This document shows positions 8,047-17,200 of a stretch of DNA of 64,000 nucleotides, one piece after another. Each line of letters begins with the position of its first letter. The first letter of the stretch is position 1. Under the pieces are notes generated by a model. The model had not been told where the DNA came from, ran no database searches, and worked only from the letters and a program-made list of their open reading frames with translations. This DNA comes from SKVR01 sp037441525. Its GTDB lineage: Bacteria > Bacteroidota > Bacteroidia > Bacteroidales > UBA7960. Where the stretch lies: assembly GCA_037441525.1 (NCBI GenBank), contig JBBISA010000002.1, positions 124,001 through 188,000 of the forward strand, read 5' to 3'. The position numbers and the translations under genes were made by a program.

Positions 8047-9759
8047 ATGGACAATTTTTATTTAGATAACCCCAGCTTAAAATTTCATCTCCACCACCCG
8101 ATGATGGAAAAGATCATCAGGCTTAAAGAAAACAACTTTTCCGAAAAGGATAAATATGACTATGCATTCCAGGATTTTGAAGATGCACTTGATTCGTATG
8201 ATAAGGTACTGGAGATTGTAGGTGAGATATGTGGAGAAACCATTGGCCCCAATGCCGAGTCGGTTGATCATGATGGGCCACAACTTATAAACAATGAAGT
8301 TGTTTATGCCCGTGGCACCCAGGAAAATCACGAAACCCTGACCAAAGCAGGGTTGATAGGTATGTCGCTGCCGCGCGAATATGGCGGGCTCAACTTTGCC
8401 ATGGTTCCCTATGTAATAGCTGCCGAACTTGTATCGCGCGCCGATGCCGGTTTTGCCAATATCTGGGGGCTACAGGACTGCGCCGAAACCCTTCACGAGT
8501 TTGCCAGCGAAGAGATCAAAAAAGAGTTTCTTCCACGATTTAACAAAGGTGCCACCGCTGCAATGGACCTTACTGAACCCGATGCAGGCTCTGACCTTCA
8601 GGCGGTGCAGTTAAAAGGTACCTACGACGAAGAAAAACAGCAATGGTACCTCAACGGTGTTAAACGCTTTATCACCAATGGCGATGCCGATGTAAGCCTT
8701 GTACTGGCACGCACGGAGCCAGGAACAATGGATGGCCGGGGTTTATCATTGTTTGTTTATGATCGTAAACACAAAGCGGTTACCATACGCCGCATCGAGA
8801 ATAAACTGGGTATAAAAGGTTCGCCTACCTGCGAACTTGTTTTCAAGGATGCCCCTGCTCAATTGGTTGGTGAGCGCAAAATGGGTCTTATCAAATATGT
8901 CATGTCGCTGATGAACTCAGCCCGCCTTGGCGTTGGGGCACAATCGGTAGGTATTGCCGAAGCATCTTACCGCGAAGCCCTGAAATACGCTTACGAACGC
9001 GAACAGTTCGGCAAGCCAATTATTAAGTATCCGGCTGTATATGAAATGCTTTCGGTGATGAAAGCCAAGATCGATGCATCAAGATCGCTTCTTTATGAAA
9101 CTGCACGTTATGTGGACGTTTACAAAGCATACAACTTCATTGCAGAGGAGCGCAAACTTGAACCCGAAGAGCGTAACGATGCCAAAAATCACAACCGTAT
9201 TGCCGATGGTCTTACCCCGCTGCTTAAACTTTTTGCCAGTGAATACTGCAACCAGATTGCTTCAGATGCCATTCAGATACACGGTGGTACAGGTTATATG
9301 AAGGATTTTCCGGTTGAAAGGCTCTTCCGCGATGCCCGTATCACCAATATTTATGAGGGAACCTCACAGCTTCAGGTGGTTGCAGCTATCAGAGCAGTAA
9401 GCAACGGTACCTATATTAAACTTATCAGGGATTATCAGGAAATGCACGTTAAACCTGAATATGAATATTTCAGGTCTATTCTGGTTGAATTAACTGACGA
9501 ATTCGAAGCTATCAGCAAAGAGATACTTGAGGTAAAGAATGGTGAATTGCTCGATTTTCATGCCCGCAGGCTTGTTGAAATGGCCGGTTACATTATCATG
9601 AGCTATCTGTTGCTTCAGGATACTCACCGCGATGAGCAATATCGCAAATCTTTTGAAATATTTGTGCGTATGGCCAAAACCGAATGTGTTGCCAAGGCAG
9701 AATATATTAAATCGTTTGAAGAGAAGAACCTCGGAACCTACAAGATATCCTGGGAATAA
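8047..9759 (+). CDS. Acyl-CoA dehydrogenase (long form with C-terminal extension)
   Basis: 570 residues, clearly longer than the ~380 of short-chain enzymes; the last ~140 residues form a helical extension seen in one acyl-CoA dehydrogenase subgroup. FAD-dependent oxidation of acyl-CoA is supported by MDLTEPDAGSDLQAVQLKGT, VKRFITNGD, the NSARLGVGAQSVGIAE helix, YAYEREQFGKPI, and the IQIHGGTGYMKDFPVERLFRD (shown in shorter pieces: IHGGTGYMKDFPVERL) and NIYEGTSQLQ segments, the latter with the likely catalytic glutamate. It lies 54 bases after etfA, so EtfAB is its probable electron acceptor. Confidence 0.93.
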   Translation: MDNFYLDNPSLKFHLHHPMMEKIIRLKENNFSEKDKYDYAFQDFEDALDSYDKVLEIVGEICGETIGPNAESVDHDGPQLINNEVVYARGTQENHETLTKAGLIGMSLPREYGGLNFAMVPYVIAAELVSRADAGFANIWGLQDCAETLHEFASEEIKKEFLPRFNKGATAAMDLTEPDAGSDLQAVQLKGTYDEEKQQWYLNGVKRFITNGDADVSLVLARTEPGTMDGRGLSLFVYDRKHKAVTIRRIENKLGIKGSPTCELVFKDAPAQLVGERKMGLIKYVMSLMNSARLGVGAQSVGIAEASYREALKYAYEREQFGKPIIKYPAVYEMLSVMKAKIDASRSLLYETARYVDVYKAYNFIAEERKLEPEERNDAKNHNRIADGLTPLLKLFASEYCNQIASDAIQIHGGTGYMKDFPVERLFRDARITNIYEGTSQLQVVAAIRAVSNGTYIKLIRDYQEMHVKPEYEYFRSILVELTDEFEAISKEILEVKNGELLDFHARRLVEMAGYIIMSYLLLQDTHRDEQYRKSFEIFVRMAKTECVAKAEYIKSFEEKNLGTYKISWE

Positions 9760-9780
9760 ATCTTATCGAAACATTCAGAA

Positions 9781-9811
9781 AAAGGAAGTCTTCGGGCTTC
9801 CTTTTTTGTTT
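9781..9811 (+). terminator. Rho-independent terminator with UUCG tetraloop
   Basis: Ten-base-pair stem, 9781-9790 with 9795-9804, including one G-T pair, closed by a C(TTCG)G tetraloop at 9790-9795, then TTTGTTTT. It ends the etfB-etfA-acyl-CoA dehydrogenase unit. Confidence 0.9.
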
Positions 9812-9864
9812 TAAATTAGCACTTGGATATCAAATATTTCTGTTTAAACTAATGGATAGAGGTA

Positions 9865-10365
9865 ATGAGAAAGTTAATAAATAACTGGCCAGGGATATTG
9901 AACTGGCTTTGGATATTTATATTGGTACTTCTAACTTTAGCAATATCAGGTTGTAGCAGCCTTTCAGGCCGTCGCGCTGAAAAACTTCCCGAACCTGACC
10001 GGATCATTTTCAGGTGCAATGGTGTGGAATATTCATCGGATGGACAGTTTATAAGGGCAATGGGGTCAGGTACCAGTCGCAACGAATCAACCGCAGCACG
10101 TATGGCAGGGCTCGATGCATCGGTAAATCTGGCCAGGGCGATAAAGAATTATGAAGAAAAGATCACTGCCTTTCGGGATAAACGGCAGGTGAAAAGGGGA
10201 GAGGCTGCCGTTGAATGGGAAGAAGGCACACTTACCCGCGAGCAGATCAACATGACCTTATCCAACGTATCAACCATTTGCTCTGAAACCAAAACCGACG
10301 GCGAAATGTATATCACTATTCAAATTGTAGAAGTTCCCATACATCAGGTAATCCCATCCAGGTAA
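9865..10365 (+). CDS. Putative lipoprotein, LPP20-like
   Basis: 166 residues. A positively charged start is followed by a hydrophobic stretch and a lipobox (ISGC, Cys about residue 30), so export and lipidation are predicted. The middle resembles LPP20-type lipoproteins of the outer membrane: a short beta segment, then 'GTSRNESTAARMAGLDAS' and 'VNLARAI', the pattern in which many copies of Ala/Arg start a helix. The similarity is by eye. It stands alone between two terminators, so is probably monocistronic. Confidence 0.65.
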   Translation: MRKLINNWPGILNWLWIFILVLLTLAISGCSSLSGRRAEKLPEPDRIIFRCNGVEYSSDGQFIRAMGSGTSRNESTAARMAGLDASVNLARAIKNYEEKITAFRDKRQVKRGEAAVEWEEGTLTREQINMTLSNVSTICSETKTDGEMYITIQIVEVPIHQVIPSR

Positions 10366-10389
10366 TAGTACCTGTTTTCAGGACGACTT

Positions 10390-10410
10390 ACCTTAACGGT
10401 AAGGTTTTTG
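10390..10410 (+). terminator. Probable terminator after the LPP20-like lipoprotein gene
   Basis: ACCTTA (10390-10395) and TAAGGT (10400-10405) form a six-pair stem with an ACGG loop, followed by TTTTG. An alternative TTACC/GGTAA pairing overlaps it. Confidence 0.55.
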
Positions 10411-10439
10411 TCTTCCATGCATCATTTTTAATAACTTTG
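10407..10439 (+). promoter_or_regulatory. Promoter for the pseudoknot leader and lipoprotein gene at 10578
   Basis: TTTG (10407-10410), 21 bases, then TAACTTTG (10432-10439), a full match to the Bacteroidota -33/-7 consensus. The predicted start of transcription is near 10446, giving a leader of about 130 bases that contains the conserved element at 10494-10577. Confidence 0.7.
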
Positions 10440-10493
10440 AATTATTTCCCAAAGTATTCGCTTTAATATGATTTAATGCTTTATTGCTTTGAA

Positions 10494-10577
10494 CCGAGCA
10501 TGATTCACTAAACACAATCACGGATGAAAATTCATCATGCGATTTCCATCCGACCTTAATCTAAAAATTATTTACAG
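10494..10577 (+). repeat. Conserved leader element, copy 1 (candidate H-type RNA pseudoknot)
   Basis: GCATGAT (10498-10504) pairs with ATCATGC (10534-10540), and CGGATG (10521-10526) pairs with CATCCG (10547-10552); the pairs interleave, giving an H-type pseudoknot. Copy 2 at 20144-20227 has every arm at the same relative position (offset exactly 9650), and the start codon of the downstream gene is 25 bases past the last arm in both. The arms are identical in the two copies; the 5 differences between 10521 and 10556 fall in loops. Alternatives are a pair of overlapping DNA operators or a mobile repeat. Confidence 0.7.
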
Positions 10578-10940
10578 ATGAAAAAGTTATGGTTTCCTCT
10601 GCTTGCCGTATGCACAATTTCGCTGATCTTTAGCTCCTGCGAGTTGCTCGAAGATCCCTATGATGAAACCTATCTGTATGGCAAATGGCGATCGGGTACT
10701 TTATATTATAAATACCTGAGCAATGGTACCGGTGGCACCTGGGATACATCTGATGATGTGCGCGAAGATGAAGCCCAGCCCTTCACCTGGACACTTACCG
10801 GGACAGTTCTTAACCATATTCATATTATGGAAATGGGCGCTACGGTACCTAAGGTTTATGTCGTTACCGAACTAACAGCCACAACCCTTAAATATCGCGA
10901 TGATTTCGGAAAGCAGTTTTCGTTTGTTAAAGCTGATTAG
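10578..10940 (+). CDS. Small lipoprotein of unknown function, lipocalin-like pattern
   Basis: 120 residues with a signal peptide and lipobox (IFSSC, Cys about residue 21), so a membrane-anchored lipoprotein is predicted. The mature part begins GKWRSGTLYYKYLSNGTG and ends with short alternating beta strands (TATTLKYRDDFGKQFSFVK), the outline of the small lipocalin-like lipoproteins common in Bacteroidota; the function is unknown. Translation starts 25 bases after the conserved pseudoknot element, which may regulate it. The AsmA-like gene follows after 34 bases. Confidence 0.75.
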   Translation: MKKLWFPLLAVCTISLIFSSCELLEDPYDETYLYGKWRSGTLYYKYLSNGTGGTWDTSDDVREDEAQPFTWTLTGTVLNHIHIMEMGATVPKVYVVTELTATTLKYRDDFGKQFSFVKAD

Positions 10941-10974
10941 GATTTAACTCTTGTAGCTTTCACTTATAATTGTT

Positions 10975-13965
10975 ATGAAGAAGATCATTAAATATATTGT
11001 CATTGTTTTCCTGTTTCTTCTGATTTTGTTAATCGGAGCAGCATCATATGTTGTTTGGTTTGTGTTTACTCCAGGAAAAATAACCCCGGTAGTTACACAG
11101 CAGGCGGCTAATTATCTTACCTGCCAGGTTGAAATGGGTGGCATTGAGCTAACCTTTTTCAGAACTTTCCCCCGTTTTGGGATCAAGGTTGATGATATAA
11201 AGCTCATCAACGAGTTTGAAGGAGCCAGCACCGATACTCTGGCCCGGATTGGATCAGTAGTTGGCACTATTGACCTTATGGCATTATGGCGCCGTAATGA
11301 ATTGCTGGTGTCAGGGGTTTCCATTTCCAACGGGTCATTTTATATGTTCACCGATTCACTGGGAACTACGAATTTCGATATTATGGTTTCCGACACTACT
11401 GAAACCATGGTTGAAAGCACCGACAAGGCAACATCGGGTTCTCTAGATCTCGAGAGCATCGACCTGAAGAATGTAAATGTTGCCTGGATTGACCATTCAG
11501 CAGGCTTACATGCAACCGTTGCAGGTCTCGATGGCCGTATCTCAGGAACCATGATTGGTGACAGTCTCAATTCCTTTTTCAATATTTCAGCATTAAAAAC
11601 AAATGTTGAATTTGATAACGAGCCCTGGCTTACCGATGCGAAATTGAAATACTCAGGGCCTTTGTCAATGAATATGTTAGCCCAGCGGTTCTGGTTCTCA
11701 GCTTCGGCCATTGATTTTGGCAATCTGAGACTTACCCTTACCGGTATGGTTGCAATTGATACCCTGAATGGCGATATAAAAACCGATCTTTTATACAGTA
11801 CCGGCCGATGGAGAATAAATGAGATGATGGAAAATACACCACCATCCTATAAACCCTATTTTGATGGAATTACCGCCGATGGATGGCTTACTTCTAGCGG
11901 GTATGTTACAGGAAGGTATACCGGGAAAGAATTTCCCCTGATAGATGCAAAGCTGAATCTTGAAAACGGCGATCTGAAGTATGTTGATCTCGATCTTCCG
12001 CTCAGCAATCTTCAGGCAAGCCTTCATATTTTTACCGACCTGGGCACCGATTCCATCTCTTATGTTACCATCAACAATTTTTCGGGAAAAACATCAAATT
12101 CAACATTTTCTACTTCAGGAAAGCTTACCAGATTGTTCACTGACCCTTACAGTGATTTAATTACAGAAGCCGATCTTCTGCTTGATGAGTTCCATCCACT
12201 GATACCTGACTCGCTGATCACACTCATGACGGGCCGGATTTCAGGCAAAGTAGAAAGTTCCTTCTCAATGTCTGAAGCCGAAAAAGTGCAGATTGAAAAA
12301 ATGAAACTTACCGGGTCGTTATACACACAGGCTATAGAGGTAAATTACGACAGCCTTTGGGTTGATGGCAACCGTGCCCGCATTGAATTTACACTTCCCA
12401 ATCCACGCCCAACCCTTGCCGGAGCCGGTTTTGGAAGGGTAAATCTTATTGCCGGTAATCTCTCTGTCGGCAAACTGGGCGATTATACCGCCCTTTTAAA
12501 GAGCAGCAATATTTCAGCTGAGTTTTCTGATGTACGCGATACCACTTCCATCCCGTTTGTGGCCTGTGTCTTCAAAGTTGATTCTTTGTCAGCATCTATG
12601 GATACGATCCGTTTAAGAGTGCTTAAACCTGCAGGTAGATTTTTCCTTTCACCCAATCCGCAGGGTAGGCTTATGCCTGTTATTAAGCTCGATTATACAA
12701 GCCAGAATTTGAAATCGACAATGGGTAGCGACAGTTTAGTGATGAAAAATGTACACATCAACACCGAAATTGTAAATGATGATTCGCAGAAAGATATCTT
12801 TCTTAAATGGCTGGCAAATGGCTTTATCGATATCGAGGATGGGGTTATAGTTTCCCGGTCGCTCAGCTTTCCGTTAGTTATTCCGGTAATAAAAATGGAT
12901 TTCAGCCCCGAACGCTTCCGGATTCATGAAAGCCGCATGATTATAGACCGTTCCGACTTTGAGCTTTCGGGTAAGGTGGTGAATATTCTATCGTATTTCA
13001 GGGGCGATTCCATTATGCGGGGCGATTTTGTGTTTGAGTCTGATAATACCGATGTAACGCAGCTGATGAATCTTACCAATGGCATAGGGAACGAGACTGC
13101 CGAAGCTCCCCGTCCGGCATCTTCAGGCAATGATACTGAAACAGCAACAGGGCCCTATATGGTGCCCAAAGGAATTGATATGTTGCTTACCACTAAGATT
13201 CGACAAGCCAGCTTCGGGATTGATACGGCCACAAATATTCTGGGAAATGTAAGAGTTTATGATGGCATACTTGTGCTCGAAGACCTTCTTTTTACCACCC
13301 CGGCTGCCAAAATGCAGCTTACTGCTATGTACCGTACTCCCCGTAAAAATCACCTTTTTATGGGGATCGACTACCACATGTTCGATATCGAAATTGAGCA
13401 GTTGCTGAAAATGATTCCCGATATTGATACTTTGATGCCTATGTTGCGCTCTTTCAGAGGAAAGGGAGAATTCCATCTTGCCGTGGAAGGATATTTTGAT
13501 TCAACCTATGTGCTTAAAAAATCAACCTTAAGGGGTGCTTCGTCCATAAAGGGTGAAAACCTTGTGTTGATGGATGGAGAAACCTTCAGTGAAATAGCCC
13601 GTACTCTGCGTTTTAACAAGCGCACCGAAAACCGCATCGACAGTCTCTCGGCTGAGTTTACCATTTTCAGAGATGAAATTGATGTTTACCCCTTCCTTAT
13701 TGTTATGGACAAATATAAGGCTGTGGTGGAAGGGAGGCATAATTTCGACCTGACTTTCAGGTATCATATCTCGGTGGTAGATTCTCCCTTACCTGTTAAA
13801 TTTGGAATTGATGTTACAGGCGATCTTGATAACATGAAATACCAGGCAACTTTACCTCGATACGCAGAATTATACCGGCCCACATCACGCCGTGCTGTTC
13901 AAAACCGGCAACTCGAACTCCGGCGTATGATCAGGGAAGCTGTTACTCAAAGAGTGGTGCAATAA
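10975..13965 (+). CDS. AsmA family protein
   Basis: 996 residues: an N-terminal transmembrane anchor (about residues 7-30, IVIVFLFLLILLIGAASYVV) followed by a long periplasmic beta-rich region. The AsmA start pattern (a small helix, then FRTFPRFGIKVDDIKLIN) and the repeated strand/turn units that end in an AsmA-like C-terminal region (about 740-960) fit proteins that bridge inner and outer membrane or affect outer-membrane lipid. The best-known relatives are AsmA and TamB; it does not show the TamB C-terminal barrel-binding domain clearly, so I call it AsmA-like only. It ends at a bidirectional terminator. Confidence 0.85.
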   Translation: MKKIIKYIVIVFLFLLILLIGAASYVVWFVFTPGKITPVVTQQAANYLTCQVEMGGIELTFFRTFPRFGIKVDDIKLINEFEGASTDTLARIGSVVGTIDLMALWRRNELLVSGVSISNGSFYMFTDSLGTTNFDIMVSDTTETMVESTDKATSGSLDLESIDLKNVNVAWIDHSAGLHATVAGLDGRISGTMIGDSLNSFFNISALKTNVEFDNEPWLTDAKLKYSGPLSMNMLAQRFWFSASAIDFGNLRLTLTGMVAIDTLNGDIKTDLLYSTGRWRINEMMENTPPSYKPYFDGITADGWLTSSGYVTGRYTGKEFPLIDAKLNLENGDLKYVDLDLPLSNLQASLHIFTDLGTDSISYVTINNFSGKTSNSTFSTSGKLTRLFTDPYSDLITEADLLLDEFHPLIPDSLITLMTGRISGKVESSFSMSEAEKVQIEKMKLTGSLYTQAIEVNYDSLWVDGNRARIEFTLPNPRPTLAGAGFGRVNLIAGNLSVGKLGDYTALLKSSNISAEFSDVRDTTSIPFVACVFKVDSLSASMDTIRLRVLKPAGRFFLSPNPQGRLMPVIKLDYTSQNLKSTMGSDSLVMKNVHINTEIVNDDSQKDIFLKWLANGFIDIEDGVIVSRSLSFPLVIPVIKMDFSPERFRIHESRMIIDRSDFELSGKVVNILSYFRGDSIMRGDFVFESDNTDVTQLMNLTNGIGNETAEAPRPASSGNDTETATGPYMVPKGIDMLLTTKIRQASFGIDTATNILGNVRVYDGILVLEDLLFTTPAAKMQLTAMYRTPRKNHLFMGIDYHMFDIEIEQLLKMIPDIDTLMPMLRSFRGKGEFHLAVEGYFDSTYVLKKSTLRGASSIKGENLVLMDGETFSEIARTLRFNKRTENRIDSLSAEFTIFRDEIDVYPFLIVMDKYKAVVEGRHNFDLTFRYHISVVDSPLPVKFGIDVTGDLDNMKYQATLPRYAELYRPTSRRAVQNRQLELRRMIREAVTQRVVQ

Positions 13966-13966
13966 A

Positions 13967-13994
13967 AAAAACCGGGGTGAAATCCCGGTTTTTT
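13967..13994. terminator. Bidirectional terminator between convergent genes
   Basis: AAAAACCGGG (13967-13976) pairs with CCCGGTTTTT (13984-13993), 10 pairs and a 7-base loop, with a T run on each strand. It serves the AsmA gene (+) and the lipoprotein gene ending at 13997 (-). Confidence 0.9.
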
Positions 13995-13996
13995 AG

Positions 13997-14599
13997 TTAA
14001 TTATCAAGTGGTTTCGTTAAATCAAACTCAGCTTCAAAAACCATTTCGCCGGCATAATGTAACTGGTAACTCATCGTTGTAAGGTTTTCGCTGAGTGCAA
14101 TGGTCCATTTTCTTTCAATATTATCGGCCAGCAGGGTGTTGGTGTATTCGTCGGCCGGGAAGTTCTGAGCAAACCCATTACCTGTTCCGTCAGCAAACCC
14201 ACCGTAAAGAGTCTGGTTTTCGGGTGTGCCATCATCGTGCCGGTGGTCGTGCCTGAAACGAAGTTTGCCTTCTTCGGCAAGGAACATCCAGGTTCGCGAC
14301 TTATCATCATTAATATGGAAAGGGATATGCACTTGTGTTGGCTCACATACGGTAACATGCATAACCAGGATTTTGCCTGCCCAGCTGTTACGGCCTGATT
14401 TTGAGTAAATTTCACGACCTGCAAATGATTTGCCGCACAACGAAGCCAGGTTTTGCAGAAATGCAGCTTCATCAGCATTGATTAATACAGTTTCGCCGGT
14501 TTGTTCCACGGCTTTTTCTTTTACTGGGCCGGTTGAGCACGAAACGCCAAGGAAAAGGGCTATAAAAATGAAAAAGGTTGTCGTTTGTTTAATCTTCAT
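13997..14599 (-). CDS. Putative lipoprotein of unknown function
   Basis: 200 residues with a signal peptide and lipobox (LGVSC, Cys about residue 21). The mature part has a Cys pair spread over the chain (SLCGKSFAGREIY and VTVCEPTQVHIPFHINDD) and ends with strands typical of an eight-stranded beta barrel or sandwich (RTWMFLAEEGKLRFRHDHRH, KWTIALSENLTTMSYQLHY). I do not recognise the family beyond 'secreted protein' homologues common in Bacteroidota; the HDHRHDD segment might bind metal, but this is speculation. It stands alone. Confidence 0.75.
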   Translation of the reverse strand: MKIKQTTTFFIFIALFLGVSCSTGPVKEKAVEQTGETVLINADEAAFLQNLASLCGKSFAGREIYSKSGRNSWAGKILVMHVTVCEPTQVHIPFHINDDKSRTWMFLAEEGKLRFRHDHRHDDGTPENQTLYGGFADGTGNGFAQNFPADEYTNTLLADNIERKWTIALSENLTTMSYQLHYAGEMVFEAEFDLTKPLDN

Positions 14600-14802
14600 A
14601 CATTATTGGGTTTTGGGTAAGAATGATCTCTTTATGGGTTTGTTTCGGAAATAGAACCCGGATCTCGTCTTAATCCGCGTCACGGTGACCCAGTTACTGC
14701 GTAAGGCAGATTTATTATGGCCTGATTAACAATGTTTTAAAATATATTTAACCGGCAGTAAAAGGCTAATGTAAGATAAACAGCTTTGAAAAGTTTGGGT
14801 GA

Positions 14803-16038
14803 TTAAAGTCCTGCCTTCAAAGCGGCTTCCATATTTTGCCTGAAAACCCTCATGAAATTCGCGGACCATACTTTTTCAATATCCTCTTTTGAGTATCCTC
14901 GTTTGAGCATTTCAGCAGTAATATTGGGCATCTGGCTCACATCGTAGCAATCTTCAAGCTCGCCACCCCCATCGAAATCGCTGCCAATTCCAACATAATC
15001 AATCCCTACAAGTTTAACAATATGATCGAGATGATCGATCAGATCAGCAACGGTAGCCATCTGTCCCGGAAAGTTTTCATCCATCAGGCTCCATTCTTCG
15101 CGCAGATTATGTATTTCCTCATCAGAAAGGTTCTGGAAGTTGTTAAATTTAGCTCTTAATCTGGCTCTTTCTGCATCGCGCAGAGGGTTGGCAGGGGTTG
15201 GTTTAACATACAGAAAACAAAGCTGTATTACCCCGCCATTGGCTGCCATGGCCTTTATCATATCATCAGTCATGTTGCGCGGATCATTGTTCACAACCCT
15301 TGCATTTGAGTGCGATGCGATAACTGGCAGCTTAGACAAGGATATAACATCATAAAAGGCTTTGTCTGATGCATGACTAACATCTATCATCATCCCCATG
15401 CTGTTCATGAGTTTTACCAACTCCCTGCCCCGTTCTGAAAGGCCATTATGAATGGGCCCTTCAGGATCGTTGGAGCTATCGGCAAAATGATTGTTGCGGG
15501 TATGACACAAAGTAATGTAGCGTGCCCCCAGGTTGTAGTATTCCAGTACTCTGTTCAGATCGTTGCCTATGGGGTATGCGTTCTCTAATCCAATATAAAT
15601 GGCTCTTTTCCCTTGTTTTTTAAGCTGATAGCCATCGTTGGGTTTAAGGGCAATGGCGGCAACCCCAGCGTTTTCATTTACAACGTTATGAATATTTTCG
15701 AAAATTCCCAATGCCCTCCGATGAGCAATATCCCATGCCTGTTCTGAGCTTTCGCCCTGGCTGAGGAATACTGCAAAAAAGGCTGCATCAAGTCCCCCTT
15801 CCTGCATCCTTGGGAAGTCAATTTTCCCGCCTCGTTGCCGGGGGTTGTTGCGTTTCCCTATGTCAAAGCCACTTCGGCCAATCATCAAAGGGGTATCAGT
15901 GTGGCTGTCGAGGATTAGGATTTGCTGGTGCAATCGTTGAGCCTGTTGTGGATGAGTTAGGTGCCTGGTGCTACAGTTTGTAATAATTATGGTAAAGGCC
16001 ATGAAAAGGGCCAAAAAAGCCAGTTTTTTCAAATTCAT
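14803..16038 (-). CDS. Membrane dipeptidase (renal-dipeptidase type, peptidase M19)
   Basis: 411 residues. An N-terminal signal with a lipobox (IIITNC, Cys about residue 22) predicts a lipoprotein. Zinc ligands of the M19 family are all visible: His and Asp in LDSHTDTPLM, the bridging Glu in IYIGLENAYPIG, His in ITLCHTRNNHFADSS and His in VIASHSNARVV; the substrate/metal Asp lies in YVGIGSDFDGGGEL. M19 enzymes hydrolyse dipeptides, including some beta-lactams. The end (WSANFMRVFRQN) is the conserved C-terminal helix. No partner gene is adjacent; peptide scavenging in the periplasm is the likely role. Confidence 0.94.
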   Translation of the reverse strand: MNLKKLAFLALFMAFTIIITNCSTRHLTHPQQAQRLHQQILILDSHTDTPLMIGRSGFDIGKRNNPRQRGGKIDFPRMQEGGLDAAFFAVFLSQGESSEQAWDIAHRRALGIFENIHNVVNENAGVAAIALKPNDGYQLKKQGKRAIYIGLENAYPIGNDLNRVLEYYNLGARYITLCHTRNNHFADSSNDPEGPIHNGLSERGRELVKLMNSMGMMIDVSHASDKAFYDVISLSKLPVIASHSNARVVNNDPRNMTDDMIKAMAANGGVIQLCFLYVKPTPANPLRDAERARLRAKFNNFQNLSDEEIHNLREEWSLMDENFPGQMATVADLIDHLDHIVKLVGIDYVGIGSDFDGGGELEDCYDVSQMPNITAEMLKRGYSKEDIEKVWSANFMRVFRQNMEAALKAGL

Positions 16039-16353
16039 TGTGATGATTAATTATTAGAGTAAATTGTTAAATATAGCATATTAAGGTTTATTTTAAAAGC
16101 CTGAAGGTATAGGCTCCCATCGGCAAGGGGTGCAATTTTACTAATTTAATTTTTAAAAGGGGGGTGGAACGCCGAAAATTGTTTCATTTTTGGCAAATTT
16201 CTCTGTGTAAGGTTTGTAATCTTTTGATTATGAGAAATAATGAAGAGAACAAAATTCTAGAAAAATCATTTTGCAGGATTTGAAATAATACTGAATGACC
16301 AGATTTATTCAAAAAGTATTGAACCTTTGGCAAACCGGGAGAACTTCCCTGGT
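16039..16353. other. Intergenic region with no gene seen
   Basis: 315 bases, AT-rich. A small antisense frame that runs into the methyltransferase end has no recognisable start context or composition. An imperfect hairpin at 16332-16355 overlaps the stop codon of the methyltransferase gene but is not followed by a T run, so it is at best a weak terminator. Confidence 0.5.
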
Positions 16354-17187
16354 TTAAGGTTTTCGGAATATTGCAATATCCTGAAAATCCTCGCATTGTG
16401 ATGCCAAATTGCAGTTTCGCCAGAAACCAGGTGAAATCAGGGTTATGGTAAGACCGGCATTTTTGGCAAGAGTATTTTTAACATGGGTCGCATCAAAGGC
16501 AACATTGGCCGATTTAACCCGTGCATCAAGCAATCGGTAATAGCCCTTGTCTATCGAAAACGAAAAGTACTTGTCACTGGTTTCCTGTGGCATATCATCG
16601 CCAAACAGAAAAAAAGTAGCAAGGCAATTTCCGCCTGGTTTCAGCACCCTCCCGATTTCTTTGAGATAATGGGCTACTTCATCGGGGAGCATATGGGTGA
16701 ACACAGACGTTAGGAATACAAAATCGAATTCATTATCTCCGTAAGGAAAATCGAACTGAGTTGCGGTTGCACCTTTAGATGAATAGAGGTCGTTTTTAAG
16801 ATGAATGAGCCTGAAGCGGAAGTTAGGGAATCGGGTTGAAATTTTTTTCTGACACCAGTCAACACCCGTTTCCACAATATCAAAACCCTCATAGCTGCCC
16901 TCATTCGATAAATAACCGGTAAGCGGAACAGCCATTCTTCCGACACCGCTACCCACATCGAGCACCCTGTGATGGGGCTTCAGTTTCCCGTGTTCAATAA
17001 ACAATGATAAAAACTGTTTTCCGGCCTTCAGATAGTCACCAGTGCCTGTATAAATCATGCCCCTGGGTGGCACCAGTTCATGGCGTCGTCCGGTGGCCCA
17101 ATCAAAGGCATCTGACGGGAAAAAAGCAATGCGCCTGGCAATAAGACGTTGCTTTGGACTAAGTAAATAGTAAAGTTTTCTCAACAT
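16354..17187 (-). CDS. SAM-dependent methyltransferase, class I
   Basis: 277 residues with start at 17187. The Rossmann methyltransferase core runs about 75-200: HHRVLDVGSGVGRMAVPL (motif I), YEGFDIVETGVDW, FDFVFLTSVFTHMLPD, EIGRVLKPGGNCLATFFL. The substrate is unknown. I chose the downstream Met (MLRKLYYLL) over the Met six codons upstream because a perfect -7 box (TATATTTG on the minus strand, 17193-17200) lies within the longer version and only five bases before the shorter start; this would make the mRNA nearly leaderless. It is monocistronic as far as can be seen. Confidence 0.82.
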   Translation of the reverse strand: MLRKLYYLLSPKQRLIARRIAFFPSDAFDWATGRRHELVPPRGMIYTGTGDYLKAGKQFLSLFIEHGKLKPHHRVLDVGSGVGRMAVPLTGYLSNEGSYEGFDIVETGVDWCQKKISTRFPNFRFRLIHLKNDLYSSKGATATQFDFPYGDNEFDFVFLTSVFTHMLPDEVAHYLKEIGRVLKPGGNCLATFFLFGDDMPQETSDKYFSFSIDKGYYRLLDARVKSANVAFDATHVKNTLAKNAGLTITLISPGFWRNCNLASQCEDFQDIAIFRKP

Positions 17188-17192
17188 GGGCG

Positions 17193-17200
17193 CAAATATA
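17193..17200 (-). promoter_or_regulatory. Promoter -7 box of the methyltransferase gene
   Basis: TATATTTG read on the minus strand, a perfect TAnnTTTG match, immediately upstream of the start at 17187. No -33 box is obvious. Confidence 0.5.

Noticed and set aside
10524..10559. An 11-codon leader peptide (MKIHHAISIRP) as the functional unit of copy 1
   Set aside because: All four codons that differ from copy 2 are changed to a different amino acid and copy 2 has no stop, whereas the RNA arms are unchanged; a nucleic-acid element explains the conservation better.
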